A DNA stretch of 64,000 bases, from assembly GCA_017303805.1 (NCBI GenBank), contig JAFLBQ010000002.1:496001-560000 (forward strand). The letters are read 5' to 3'. The notes beneath the pieces were generated by a model that searched no databases, had not been told where the DNA came from, and saw only the letters and a list, made by a program, of their open reading frames with translations. Source of the stretch: Cytophagales bacterium (lineage in GTDB: Bacteria; Bacteroidota; Bacteroidia; Cytophagales; Cyclobacteriaceae). This document shows positions 52,772-61,581 of this stretch, piece after piece (position 1 is the stretch's first letter; the number at the start of each line of letters is the position of its first letter). A program made the translations under genes and the position numbers.

Positions 52772-52809
52772 TTTTTTACAAGTAGCCTCAAGGCTACTTG
52801 TTTTCTTTT
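52772..52809 (+). terminator. Rho-independent terminator of the lipoprotein gene
   Basis: ACAAGTAGCCT and AGGCTACTTGT (52778-52788 and 52791-52801) form a perfect 11-bp stem with a 2-base loop, followed by TTTCTTTT. The HisA-like stop codon on the minus strand lies inside the right arm, so the site is packed between two convergent genes. Confidence 0.9.
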
Positions 52810-53537
52810 ACAAGAAATTGCTCGAGGTCTTTAAGTTTAAGAATGCCTTCGTAGTAGGCTTTGCCAAAGATCACGGCAAAAATTCCAAGCTCATTTAAAC
52901 GCTTAATATCGTCCACACCGCGCACCCCGCCACTGGCCAATACCTGCAAATCCGGAAAGCGGTCAATGACCTCTTTATAAAACGAAAAGGCGGGGCCTTC
53001 CAAAACGCCATCGCGCGAAATGTCGGTTGACTTTACGTATTTAAGTCCGCGGTCGTAAAAAAACTGAAGGTGCTCAAATAAGGTTATGTCGGCCTTTTTT
53101 TGCCAACCCCTAAATGCAATATTCTTTGAATCAATATCGGTTACATCGGCTCCCAGGGTCATCTTTTCCCGGCTGTAGGAAATAATCCACGAGGCAAACA
53201 ATTGGGGATTTGTAACTGCAATGCTGGAGGCTGTGATGTAATCGGCTCCGTATTCAAAAGCTTTTCCAATATCGCCATCGGTGCAAATGCCGCCCGTAAA
53301 ATCAATCTTTAAATCGGTGTGGCCGGCAATAGCTTCCAGCACATGGTAATTTTTTGGGCTTCCGCGCTCGGCTCCATCCAGATCAACCAAGTGTACCACT
53401 TCTATTCCGTGATCTTCAAAGCGCTTGGCCAAATCGAGGGGATTTTCATCATAGGCCTTTTCGCTGGTGGGATCGCCCTTACGCATCTTCACCACCTTCC
53501 CTTTTCTAATAGCAATGGAAGGAATTACCTGTATCAT
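52794..53537 (-). CDS. HisA-like (beta/alpha)8 protein lacking the N-terminal catalytic Asp
   Basis: The 247-residue protein has the HisA/HisF half-barrel duplication with both phosphate-binding motifs (TGGI 81-84, SGGV 202-205), Asp131 (GADVTD, matching T. maritima HisA D127) and Asp172 (STDISRDG, matching D169). The first catalytic Asp of HisA (D8, in PALD) is Ala9 here (PSIAI). No other his gene is in the window. It may be an isolated HisA-like enzyme with another sugar-phosphate substrate, or a HisA with altered chemistry. Confidence 0.75.
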   Translation of the reverse strand: MIQVIPSIAIRKGKVVKMRKGDPTSEKAYDENPLDLAKRFEDHGIEVVHLVDLDGAERGSPKNYHVLEAIAGHTDLKIDFTGGICTDGDIGKAFEYGADYITASSIAVTNPQLFASWIISYSREKMTLGADVTDIDSKNIAFRGWQKKADITLFEHLQFFYDRGLKYVKSTDISRDGVLEGPAFSFYKEVIDRFPDLQVLASGGVRGVDDIKRLNELGIFAVIFGKAYYEGILKLKDLEQFLVKENK

Positions 53538-53626
53538 TTTGGCTGGTTTTTACTTTTTAAGATAGTGGATTCCAAAATTACCACCCGAATGCCAAAATTC
53601 CTCGAAGAATTACAACTCCGTAACGG

Positions 53627-54175
53627 TTATTTCACCGTAAAGGGTAGCGACACAAGGGTTTTATCCCACATTAAGGTTAACTGCAGTTCCTCGCCCCACC
53701 GTTCGATAGAAATGGTAAACTGTTCAAACTCTTTTTCCTGCTGTACTGAGGGAGCTTCAATTTTGAGTATGTCTTTAGCTGGGTTACGATTTACCTGGCC
53801 CTTATAGTTAACTCCCCACTGTCCGGTTTCTTTATTAAAAATAAAGGTCCAGCTTTCCTCATCGGGTATGGTAAACAACGAGTAGCTTCCGGCTGGTAGC
53901 GTTTGCCCTCCAAAAATCAAATCTTTATTGGTAGTAAAAATAGTGGCTTCGTTTGCCCCGGTACGCCACACTTGCTCGTAGGGAACAAGGTCTCCAAAAA
54001 TTACCCGGCCTTTTTTATAAGGTCTGTTATATTGAACCGCCAGCGCTAAATCACCGCTGCTAAAGGAAACTTTGTCTTCGGGGCTAAAGGATTTGGTATA
54101 AACCGTGCGCATGTAAACAAGCGCGCCACAAATTATCACCAGAATAACACCCAAAACAAGCAAGAACTTTTTCAT
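53627..54175 (-). CDS. DUF2911 protein with N-terminal membrane anchor
   Basis: The 182-residue protein has one hydrophobic N-terminal segment (about 3-24) and a DUF2911 domain: VQYNRPYKKGRVIFGDLVPYEQVWRTGANEATIF, then FGGQTLPAGSYSLFTIP and FNKETGQWG. The domain is a beta-sandwich of unknown function, common in Bacteroidota. It is exported and anchored. It lies 89 bases from the HisA-like gene on the same strand. Confidence 0.9.
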   Translation of the reverse strand: MKKFLLVLGVILVIICGALVYMRTVYTKSFSPEDKVSFSSGDLALAVQYNRPYKKGRVIFGDLVPYEQVWRTGANEATIFTTNKDLIFGGQTLPAGSYSLFTIPDEESWTFIFNKETGQWGVNYKGQVNRNPAKDILKIEAPSVQQEKEFEQFTISIERWGEELQLTLMWDKTLVSLPFTVK

Positions 54176-54343
54176 GCGCTACGATCTAATTTTTATAATC
54201 CTGACCAACCTGCGTTTTTGGCAAACAACCCAGAGCCTGAATTACCTGGTGCATGAATAAAACATTCTTAGCTAAGTACAAAGCAGGTAGCTTGCAGGCG
54301 AAGGACTTAATTGTTTTACGATTTTACAATTTTTAGATGGGAT

Positions 54344-54377
54344 TTTGCAAATAATAAGCCCGGTTGGCCTAAATTTG
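54344..54377 (+). promoter_or_regulatory. Complete -33/-7 promoter before the 35-residue ORF and LOG gene
   Basis: TTTG (54344-54347) and TAAATTTG (54370-54377) are spaced by 22 bases, matching the Bacteroidota promoter consensus. It is the best promoter in this part of the window and would express the 35-residue ORF and LOG. Confidence 0.7.
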
Positions 54378-54399
54378 TTAGTCCTTATCAACTAACTAT

Positions 54400-54507
54400 A
54401 TGCTTGTTTTTGGAATTGTAATCGCCTTGTTTGTGCTAGCCATTGTATCGATCTGGTTGTTTCCCAACAGCAAAGTAAGCGACAACGAGCACGACATTAA
54501 GCACTAA
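54400..54507 (+). CDS. 35-residue single-helix membrane protein
   Basis: An ORF of 35 codons follows the promoter by 22 bases and ends 15 bases before the LOG start. Residues 2-21 form one membrane helix (VFGIVIALFVLAIVSIWLF), and the tail is hydrophilic (PNSKVSDNEHDIKH). Position directly behind a good promoter makes translation likely. I recognise no family; it could be a cytoplasmic-membrane subunit or regulator. Confidence 0.5.
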   Translation: MLVFGIVIALFVLAIVSIWLFPNSKVSDNEHDIKH

Positions 54508-54522
54508 GATTTTTCTGTGCCA

Positions 54523-55062
54523 ATGAATATTTGCGTTTTCTGTGGATCGGGCACAGGAGGTAATCCTGTTTATGCAGAAGCCGCACGCACATTGGGACAA
54601 ACCCTGGCCGCAGGTAACCATACGTTGGTGTACGGGGGTGGCAACATTGGCCTTATGGGTATTGTAGCCGATGCGGTGTTACAAAGCGGAGGAAGGGTGA
54701 TTGGAGTAATCCCGGATTTTTTAATGCAAAAGGAAGTTGGCCATAAAGGCATTACCCAACTGGAAGTGGTAGGGAGTATGCATGAACGCAAACGCAGAAT
54801 GGCCGACCTTGCACAGGCGTTTATAGCCATGCCGGGCGGATGGGGAACCCTGGATGAGTTAGCCGAAATTTTAACCTGGAAACAACTTGGTCTTATAAAG
54901 GCTGACGTGGGCATTCTAAATACCAATAAGTATTTCGATGCCTTGCTTAGCCAGATGGAAAAAATGGTGCAAGACGGTTTTCTTGCAGCCTCGAACTTTG
55001 CAAGTATCACTATTGCAAGCCAGCCGCAAGATCTAATCGGGCAATTGACTGCTCCTCAATAG
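54523..55062 (+). CDS. LOG-family nucleoside monophosphate phosphoribohydrolase
   Basis: From the ATG at 54523 the protein is 179 residues (a GTG two codons upstream is possible). It has the Rossmann-like CVFCGSGTGG start, the HERKRRM motif (87-93) and the PGGWGTLDE motif (104-112) of the LOG/TIGR00730 family, including the catalytic Glu and Arg. These enzymes release adenine-type bases, including cytokinins, from nucleoside 5'-monophosphates. The earlier lysine-decarboxylase name is wrong for this length. Confidence 0.93.
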   Translation: MNICVFCGSGTGGNPVYAEAARTLGQTLAAGNHTLVYGGGNIGLMGIVADAVLQSGGRVIGVIPDFLMQKEVGHKGITQLEVVGSMHERKRRMADLAQAFIAMPGGWGTLDELAEILTWKQLGLIKADVGILNTNKYFDALLSQMEKMVQDGFLAASNFASITIASQPQDLIGQLTAPQ

Positions 55063-55142
55063 GCATTTAATCAAAATATAGTAGCTTTAATTCGAGTGCT
55101 ACCGTTACAGAGGTAGTTTGGCTTACGTGATTTTCCGTTTTG

Positions 55143-56372
55143 ATGAGAAGTTTGTTTGTTTTACTTGCAACACTGGCCAGCAGCATGTGCAACGCACAGA
55201 TGCTTGGGTTTTCTTTACCAGAAGGTAAAACACGGGTACAATTTCCCATTGAAGTTTACAACAACCTGGTGGTGGTGCCGGTAATTCTTAACCACCAGTT
55301 ACCCCTAAAATTTATTTTAGATACCGGTGTGCGCACCTCCATTCTAACGGAAAAAGCCTACACCGATATTTTGAATTTACCCTATGCACGTCAAATTGTA
55401 ATTTCGGGGCCGGGCGAAGAACGCTTAATTGTAGCCTATGTAACAAACGATGTTTCGCTGGATATGCCCGGAGTGCGCGGGCGCGGGCATGCCTTGCTGG
55501 TATTGGAAGAAGATTATCTTGAGTTGAGAAACTACCTGGGTACCGATGTACATGGCATTTTGGGTTATGAACTTTTTAGCCGGTTTATAATTGAAGTTGA
55601 TTACGAACGCAAGCTGCTTACGCTGATGTTACCTCAACGCTTTAAAGAGAAGCGCAGTTATAAGTGGTTGCCCGCACTCATTCAAGACACGAAACCCTAC
55701 ATAACGGCCAACCTGAAATTAAATGACACTACTTCGGTAAGTGCAAAACTTTTGGTGGATAGTGGGGCAAGCCACGGACTTTTTCTGGAGGCAAGTTCCA
55801 ATTCAAAAATTTCAATTCCGCCAAAACATATCCGCAGCATTATTGGCCGGGGGTTAGGTGGTGTAATTACTGGCGAAATAGGGAAGATAAAGTCCATTTC
55901 GTTGGGCGATTACGAAATACACGATGTGGTTACCAATTTCCCCGATCCGGAAACGTATATGGACACACTTAAAACTAGCCGGTTGGTAGCGCGCAATGGT
56001 TCAATTGGTGGAGAAATACTGAGCAGGTTTACGGTGATTTATAACTTTCCGGGTGAGCGGATTTATTTTAAAAAGAACTCCTCATTTAAAAAGAAATTCT
56101 ATTACAGTTTAAGTGGCATAACCTTGCGCGCGAAAGGCTCGCGGCTCAAGCATTTTGAGATAACCAATGTTCGCGCGGGGTCGGCATCGGCTTTAGCCGG
56201 AATACAAGCAGGCGATAGGATTGTGAGCGTGAATGGAATTATGGCTCAGGATTTATCGCTTAACGTGATAAATGCATTTTTAAACTCCAAGCCGGGCAGG
56301 CGTATTGTATTGCAATTAGACCGCGGCACTGAAAAAGTTAAGAAGGATTTTCGGTTAGAAGATCCGCTATAA
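55143..56372 (+). CDS. Exported aspartyl protease with C-terminal PDZ domain
   Basis: From the ATG at 55143 the protein is 409 residues with a signal peptide (1-19, ending SMCNAQ). Two retropepsin-like halves carry the active-site motifs Asp60-Thr-Gly (ILDTGVRTS) and Asp206-Ser-Gly (LLVDSGASHG), as in pepsin-like or clan AA single-chain proteases. A PDZ domain (about 325-405, with VRAGSASALAGIQAGDRIVSVNG) ends the protein. Both catalytic Asp are present. It probably cleaves or senses periplasmic proteins; the substrate is unknown. Confidence 0.88.
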   Translation: MRSLFVLLATLASSMCNAQMLGFSLPEGKTRVQFPIEVYNNLVVVPVILNHQLPLKFILDTGVRTSILTEKAYTDILNLPYARQIVISGPGEERLIVAYVTNDVSLDMPGVRGRGHALLVLEEDYLELRNYLGTDVHGILGYELFSRFIIEVDYERKLLTLMLPQRFKEKRSYKWLPALIQDTKPYITANLKLNDTTSVSAKLLVDSGASHGLFLEASSNSKISIPPKHIRSIIGRGLGGVITGEIGKIKSISLGDYEIHDVVTNFPDPETYMDTLKTSRLVARNGSIGGEILSRFTVIYNFPGERIYFKKNSSFKKKFYYSLSGITLRAKGSRLKHFEITNVRAGSASALAGIQAGDRIVSVNGIMAQDLSLNVINAFLNSKPGRRIVLQLDRGTEKVKKDFRLEDPL

Positions 56373-56374
56373 AA

Positions 56375-56845
56375 TTAATCGGTAAACAGGCTACGGTTGC
56401 GCACCTGGCGGCTACGTTTTTGATAAGCTTGCTGTAGGTTTTGTTGCGTGCGCCTGCATTTAAGAGAGTTTAAAAAAGCTTTGTACAACCCTTCGCCTGT
56501 GGTAGCTTGTTTAAGAACATAATTAAGCACTCCTAAATGCGCGGTTTCTTCGTAGTTCGAGTTTTTTAATACGGTTATAGGTACGTGCCTGGTTTTACGA
56601 TGAGTTTGCAGTGTTTGTACTATAGTGTGCAACCCCACAAGGCCCAGGTTATCGTCAAGTAGAATAAAATTGGGAGAAAACCGGTTTAATCTTTCGTTGA
56701 TACTTAACACGTCAAAAGCTGTTTCGGTTGTTACCTTGTGATTTTGTATTTCGGTAAGGCCTTGTTGCGTGCGGCTTAAATCGATGGGATTATTCCCTAC
56801 CAACAACACGTTTAATTGTCCTTCAGATTTTACGATATTGCTCAT
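56375..56845 (-). CDS. Degenerate receiver-domain protein
   Basis: From the ATG at 56845 (a longer frame begins at 56932) the 156-residue protein has the receiver fold, but key residues are altered: the acidic pair of LLVEDNP is Gly17-Asn18 (LLVGNNPID), the Thr of VLTSS is Lys94 (VLKNS), while the phosphoryl-accepting Asp64 (ILLDD) and Lys112 are kept. Without the acidic pair it should bind Mg2+ poorly, so it is probably a pseudo-receiver that works by protein contacts. The C-terminus is Arg-rich (QKRSRQVRNRS). There is no output domain. It ends 3 bases from the protease gene. Confidence 0.75.
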   Translation of the reverse strand: MSNIVKSEGQLNVLLVGNNPIDLSRTQQGLTEIQNHKVTTETAFDVLSINERLNRFSPNFILLDDNLGLVGLHTIVQTLQTHRKTRHVPITVLKNSNYEETAHLGVLNYVLKQATTGEGLYKAFLNSLKCRRTQQNLQQAYQKRSRQVRNRSLFTD

Positions 56846-56959
56846 ACCAACAGTTGTTTTACGATAAACGCGATTTCTAAATTCCGGATGGAGATTCGCC
56901 AACAAAATTTTTCTCCGGTTTAAAATAGACACCGATTTTTCTAAAAAGTTTAAACAAAC

Positions 56960-58066
56960 GTGAAGAATGTACTCATTGCAGGCGGTGGTTTAGCAGGACT
57001 TGTTAGTGCGTGCTTACTTTCAAAAAGAGGAATTGCAGTTACTCTTATTGAGCGTAAAACCTATCCGTTTCATCGGGTATGTGGCGAATACATCTCCAAT
57101 GAGACCCTGTCGTTTCTGCACCACAATAACCTGTTGCCCGATTTAACCTTACCGCGCATAAATAGACTTCAGCTTACATCGGTAAACGGCAAATCGGCAA
57201 TTTTCCCATTAGACTTAGGTGGTTTTGGCATTAGCCGCTACACCTTCGATCACTTTTTATACAAAGAGGCGCTTGCTGCAGGGGCACACGTGTTGCAGAA
57301 TACAGAAGTAGAAGATATAAGTTATGATGATGACGGGTTTACAGTAAAAACACTCAACCAGGATTATCGTGCTGATGTGGTGCTGGGCGCATTTGGCAAG
57401 CGTTCTCGATTGGATCTGAAGTTGGATCGTTCATTTATTAAGTCGCGCTCGCCTTACGCGGCAGTTAAATACCATATCAAAACAATACACCCACCCGATC
57501 TTATAGCATTGCACAACTTTAAGAATGGCTATTGTGGTATAAGCGCGGTGGATGGCGAAAAGCAAACGCTGTGTTACCTCACACACCGGCATAACCTGAA
57601 GCACCACGGCAACTTGCGCGCTATGGAGCAGGCAGTTTTATTTTCAAATCCATTTCTCAAAACTATTTTTCAGAATGCGGAGTTTCTTTACGCAAAACCG
57701 GAGGTTATTAACGAAATCTCTTTTGCCAAAAAAACTCCGGTAACTCAACATATTTTAATGGCGGGCGATGCAGCCGGTATGATTACGCCCCTATGTGGCA
57801 ACGGCATGGCTATGGCGCTGCATGCAGCAAAAATTGCAAGCGACCTTATTACCGAATTTTGTGAGAGCCGGATTAACCGGGCACACCTGGAAAATGAGTA
57901 TGCAAGAAAATGGAATACCCTCTTTGCCCGAAGGCTGTGGGCCGGAAGGCAAATTCAAAAGCTCTTTGGAGCCGAGTGGACATCTAACCTGGCTGTTGGC
58001 TTGGTAAAGCACGTAAAGCCGGTGGCGGGCTGGCTTGTAAAACAAACCCACGGAGTTCCGTTCTAA
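56960..58066 (+). CDS. FAD-dependent oxidoreductase of the geranylgeranyl-reductase type
   Basis: The 368-residue protein starts with GTG at 56960 and the FAD-binding GGGLAGLVSACLLSKRG; a second FAD motif, HILMAGDAAGMITPLCGNGM (about 270-290), is typical of the geranylgeranyl reductase and PHBH-like group. Homologues act on isoprenoid or aromatic lipids, for example in flexirubin or resorcinol pathways, but no type III PKS or methyltransferase lies nearby. The 27-base gap to the divergent degenerate receiver is very short. Confidence 0.85.
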   Translation: MKNVLIAGGGLAGLVSACLLSKRGIAVTLIERKTYPFHRVCGEYISNETLSFLHHNNLLPDLTLPRINRLQLTSVNGKSAIFPLDLGGFGISRYTFDHFLYKEALAAGAHVLQNTEVEDISYDDDGFTVKTLNQDYRADVVLGAFGKRSRLDLKLDRSFIKSRSPYAAVKYHIKTIHPPDLIALHNFKNGYCGISAVDGEKQTLCYLTHRHNLKHHGNLRAMEQAVLFSNPFLKTIFQNAEFLYAKPEVINEISFAKKTPVTQHILMAGDAAGMITPLCGNGMAMALHAAKIASDLITEFCESRINRAHLENEYARKWNTLFARRLWAGRQIQKLFGAEWTSNLAVGLVKHVKPVAGWLVKQTHGVPF

Positions 58067-58077
58067 AAATCGATAAG

Positions 58078-59115
58078 TTAGTTGTATTTAACGTAGTTCT
58101 CCCACTTCTCAATCACTTCTACAAAATCAGGCGGAAGATCAGAATCAAATTGCATGAATTGGCTGGTGGTAGGATGCACAAAGCCCAGCGTTTTGGCATG
58201 CAGCGCCTGGCGCGGAATAATTTTAAAACAGTTGTCGATAAACTGTTTGTATTTTGAAAACACAGTGCCCTTCACAATATCGCTGCCGCCATACATGGTA
58301 TCGTTAAATAACGGATGGCCGAGGTATTTCATGTGAGCGCGTATCTGGTGCGTGCGCCCGGTTTCCAGTTTGCACTCAACCAGCGAAACGTAACGCAAGT
58401 CTTTTAATAGTTTGTAATGGGTGATGGCATGTCTTCCAAAATCACCCTCAGGAAAAGTGGTTGTTATCCTTCTGTCCTTCAAACTTCGACCCACATGTAC
58501 ATTAATGGTGCCTTGTGGCGGATCGGGTATTCCCCACACCAGCGCATGGTAGGTTCGTTCAATGGTGTGATCAAAAAATTGTTTGGCCAGCCCGTTCATG
58601 GCCGTTTCGGTTTTGGCAATTACCAACAGCCCGGAAGTATCTTTATCAATTCGGTGCACCAGCCCAGGCCGCCCTTCATTGCCTTTCATTTCGGGTAAAT
58701 TCTGAAAATGATAGGTGAGTGCATTTACCAATGTGCCCCTCCAGTTTTGATAAGCCGGATGCACCACCATGCCGGCCGCTTTATTTACCACCAGCAGGTG
58801 CTCGTCTTCGTAAACAATGTGCAGGGGTATATTTTCCGGAATCACATCGGTATCGCGTGGCGGCTCAGGCATCGAAATACTAATTTCATCGTGGGGGTGT
58901 ACTTTGTAATTTGGCTTAATGACTTTGTCGTTTACTTTAACAAAACCACTGTGTATCCCATTTTGAATTTTAGTGCGGGTTACGTTGGGCAGCCGATCCA
59001 TCAAAAACTTATCGATACGAATCAGGCTTTGTTTGGCATCGGCAACAATACGATGGTGTTCGAACAAACCATCTTCATCGTCTTCTAAAAAATCTTCTTG
59101 TTGTGGTACAGGCAT
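58078..59115 (-). CDS. rluD: 23S rRNA pseudouridine synthase, RluD type
   Basis: From the ATG at 59115 the protein is 345 residues. It has an S4 domain (about 32-100, IRIDKFLMDRLPNVTRTKI) and the catalytic domain with HRIDKDTSGLLVIAKT, whose Asp attacks the uridine, and LVECKLETGRTHQIRAHM. It modifies helix 69 uridines in 23S rRNA. The length is slightly above average because of an acidic N-terminal extension (EDFLEDDEDG). Confidence 0.93.
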   Translation of the reverse strand: MPVPQQEDFLEDDEDGLFEHHRIVADAKQSLIRIDKFLMDRLPNVTRTKIQNGIHSGFVKVNDKVIKPNYKVHPHDEISISMPEPPRDTDVIPENIPLHIVYEDEHLLVVNKAAGMVVHPAYQNWRGTLVNALTYHFQNLPEMKGNEGRPGLVHRIDKDTSGLLVIAKTETAMNGLAKQFFDHTIERTYHALVWGIPDPPQGTINVHVGRSLKDRRITTTFPEGDFGRHAITHYKLLKDLRYVSLVECKLETGRTHQIRAHMKYLGHPLFNDTMYGGSDIVKGTVFSKYKQFIDNCFKIIPRQALHAKTLGFVHPTTSQFMQFDSDLPPDFVEVIEKWENYVKYN

Positions 59116-59136
59116 AATCAATCCTGCAAAAGTAAT

Positions 59137-59295
59137 TTATTTGTGGCACACGTGTGCACGGTTGCCTTGCCGGCAAGCCGCGCTACAATAAACCACCTCG
59201 GGCCAGGTGCGTGCCCATTTTTTACGCCACGTAAAAGGCCGGCTACAACGCTTGCAAATTTTTGATGGCAGGTTTGACTTTTTAACTCCGCGCAT
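59137..59295 (-). CDS. DUF2256 small zinc-finger-like protein
   Basis: From the ATG at 59295 the protein is 52 residues. It has a four-Cys pattern: Cys14/Cys17 (CKRC) and Cys37/Cys41 (YCSAAC), with the family segment PFTWRKKW. DUF2256 proteins are small, zinc-binding and often near cryptochrome-type genes; the function is not known. It lies 21 bases upstream of rluD on the same strand, with an ATG-proximal gap. Confidence 0.88.
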   Translation of the reverse strand: MRGVKKSNLPSKICKRCSRPFTWRKKWARTWPEVVYCSAACRQGNRAHVCHK

Positions 59296-59342
59296 GATTG
59301 TTTCTAAAGTTTTATCTTGCACTCGTTAATATTTACAAACAG

Positions 59343-59702
59343 ATGAAAAAGCTATTTGTTGTACTGATATTGGTTGCATGTGGCGAAGCAAAGCAAGAAA
59401 CCCTGCTAACTCCCAAAGCCTTTGAAGCAAAAATTTCTTCTACTAAAGATGCCCTGGTGCTGGATGTGCGCACCAAGGAAGAAGTAAACTCCGGAGCACT
59501 GGCAGGTGCAACCAACATTGTGTACGATGAACATTTTGCAGATAAACTGGAAGGGCTGGAGCACAAGCCGCTTTTTGTGTATTGTGCGGCTGGGGGCCGA
59601 AGTGCAAAAGCGGCAACAATTTTACGCCAGAAGGGCTATACCGTGTTTGAACTGGATGGAGGAATCAAGGCGTGGAAGGCAGCAGGCTTGCCGGTAAAGT
59701 AA
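59343..59702 (+). CDS. Rhodanese-domain lipoprotein
   Basis: From the ATG at 59343 the protein is 119 residues with a lipobox (LVAC, Cys13). The rhodanese fold is seen in LVLDVRTKEEVNSGALAGATNI and the active-site loop VYCAAGGRSAKAA with catalytic Cys81. It probably acts in the periplasm in sulfur transfer or thiol protection. It is divergent from the DUF2256 gene by 47 bases. Confidence 0.92.
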   Translation: MKKLFVVLILVACGEAKQETLLTPKAFEAKISSTKDALVLDVRTKEEVNSGALAGATNIVYDEHFADKLEGLEHKPLFVYCAAGGRSAKAATILRQKGYTVFELDGGIKAWKAAGLPVK

Positions 59703-59711
59703 GTGTTGAAT

Positions 59712-60566
59712 ATGAGAAGCGTGTGGTTAGCAGGCTTGCTGGTACTTGCCGCCTGTGCAGAGAATAGGCGTTCCGATCAATTTTCTTTTGGAAAAGAGTG
59801 CGGCACCATAGATCGAAAGCTGGAAGAGGCTTCGGGGTTGGTGACCAGCGCAGCACACCCCGGTTATTTGTGGACGCATAACGATAGTGGCAATGGTGCT
59901 GACTTATACTTAATAGATTCTGCCGCCCGAATTGTGGCCATCATGCCCTTAGCTCAAGTGCACAACCGCGATTGGGAAGACATAGCCTTGGGCCCTGGTC
60001 CGGAACACACTAAAAGCTACCTGTACATTGGCGACATAGGTGATAACAACGCCCAATATGCCTTTAAGATTATTTACAGGGTGGCGGAGCCAACAACGAT
60101 AGCAAGTCAACCCATAGCAACGATTGACACCTTGTATGTGCGATTGCCCGATGGCCCGCGCGATGCCGAGGCCCTGATGGTTGATCCACTGACATCGGAT
60201 TTATTCGTTATATCGAAGCGAGAGGATTCCGTGCGATTATACCAGGTACCCGATAACTGGCAATCGGGCGATACTTTAACAGCTGAGTTGAAAGCGAGGC
60301 TTCCTTATTTTAACACGGTAGCGGCCGATATTTCAGCCGATGGCACAGAGGTACTTCTCAAAACCTACGAACACGTTTACTATTGGAAACGACAAGGCTC
60401 CGAGGCATTAGTTAATTTATTGCAGCAACCACCGTTGCTCCTTAATTATAAACGCGAAAAACAAGGCGAAGCAGTTGCCTGGGCCCGCGATGGTACAGGG
60501 TATTACACCTTAAGTGAATCCAATACCCACGAACGGGCAAGGCTGATGTTTTACAAGCGTAAGTAA
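59712..60566 (+). CDS. Lipoprotein of unknown function, beta-propeller-like
   Basis: From the ATG at 59712 the protein is 284 residues with a lipobox (LAAC, Cys16). Repeated blade-like strands (LWTHNDSGNGADLYLID, KSYLYIGDIGDNNAQYAF, DLFVISKREDSVRLYQV, GYYTLSESNT) suggest a six- or seven-bladed beta-propeller. No catalytic motif is obvious. It follows the rhodanese gene after 9 bases, probably in one operon, and ends one base before the convergent polyprenyl synthase gene. Confidence 0.7.
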   Translation: MRSVWLAGLLVLAACAENRRSDQFSFGKECGTIDRKLEEASGLVTSAAHPGYLWTHNDSGNGADLYLIDSAARIVAIMPLAQVHNRDWEDIALGPGPEHTKSYLYIGDIGDNNAQYAFKIIYRVAEPTTIASQPIATIDTLYVRLPDGPRDAEALMVDPLTSDLFVISKREDSVRLYQVPDNWQSGDTLTAELKARLPYFNTVAADISADGTEVLLKTYEHVYYWKRQGSEALVNLLQQPPLLLNYKREKQGEAVAWARDGTGYYTLSESNTHERARLMFYKRK

Positions 60567-61526
60567 TTACGATTGCCGGTTAATGAGTTCTTGCGTAAAC
60601 CGGATCAGGTTTTGTTTTTGAGGCGATTCGGGCAGGGTATTTAACTTTTCGAAACCTCTTGAAAAATATTCGGCTACTTTTTTTTCGGTGTGAGCTGCAA
60701 TGGCCAGCGAATTGTAAATAGCCGTAACGGCTTTCACTTTTTTCTGTTTGTTAAATTTTTTTGCTGTTAACCAATACTCAAGTTCGCGTTTGTTTGTGCC
60801 ACGGGCTTTTTCTTTGGCTTTAATGAGCAGGTAGGTTTTTTTATTGGCAAGAATGTCTCCGCCCACCTGCTTGCCAAATTTTTTCTTGTCGGCATACACA
60901 TCCAGCAGGTCGTCTTTCAACTGAAATCCAATTCCCACCAGAATTCCGAATTCGCGCAACGCTACACGTTCGGTTTCGGGAGCTCTCGCCAATAATGCAC
61001 CTAACTCTAAACTAAAACCTAACAGCACAGCCGTCTTTAAGCGAATCATTTCAATGTACTGGGCCTCGGTAACTTTAATTTTGGTTTCAAACTCCATATC
61101 CCATTGCTGCCCTTCGCATACTTCGGCTGCACATTTGTTAAACAGACCTAAAGCGGTTGGTAAAAGATCTTTGTCCAGATCCAGAAACATGTCGTACACT
61201 TTCACCAGCATTACATCGCCCGAAAGGATGGCCGTGTTTACATTCCATTTTTCGTGCACGGTAGATTTACCCCTGCGCAACGGGGCGTTGTCCATTATGT
61301 CATCGTGCATTAGTGTAAAGTTGTGGAAGGCCTCTACTGCGGCTGCATATTTCAAAATTTTTTCCGGATCGTTCTTGTACAGCGAGTAAGACAATATGGT
61401 TAACAGCGGGCGCATGCGTTTTCCGCCCAGCGCCATAATGTAGCGGATAGGTTCGTAGAGCGATTTGGGGGAGGAACCAAACTCTTGCTCCCGGATTGCT
61501 GACTCAATATATTTTAAAAACTCCAT
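60567..61526 (-). CDS. Polyprenyl diphosphate synthase
   Basis: The 319-residue protein has both Asp-rich motifs: first DDxxD with Asp75, Asp76 and Asp79 (LMHDDIMDNA), second with Asp205, Asp206 and Asp209 (LKDDLLDVYAD). It condenses isopentenyl diphosphate with allylic diphosphates. Phe70, five residues before the first Asp, is a bulky residue that in this family favours short products (C15-C20); this is only a guide. It ends in the gap before rnr, on the same strand. Confidence 0.93.
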   Translation of the reverse strand: MEFLKYIESAIREQEFGSSPKSLYEPIRYIMALGGKRMRPLLTILSYSLYKNDPEKILKYAAAVEAFHNFTLMHDDIMDNAPLRRGKSTVHEKWNVNTAILSGDVMLVKVYDMFLDLDKDLLPTALGLFNKCAAEVCEGQQWDMEFETKIKVTEAQYIEMIRLKTAVLLGFSLELGALLARAPETERVALREFGILVGIGFQLKDDLLDVYADKKKFGKQVGGDILANKKTYLLIKAKEKARGTNKRELEYWLTAKKFNKQKKVKAVTAIYNSLAIAAHTEKKVAEYFSRGFEKLNTLPESPQKQNLIRFTQELINRQS

Positions 61527-61581
61527 ACAGGACCGGCATTAGGTAGAACGAGGTAATTATAAACCGAGGCTTTGCACAACA

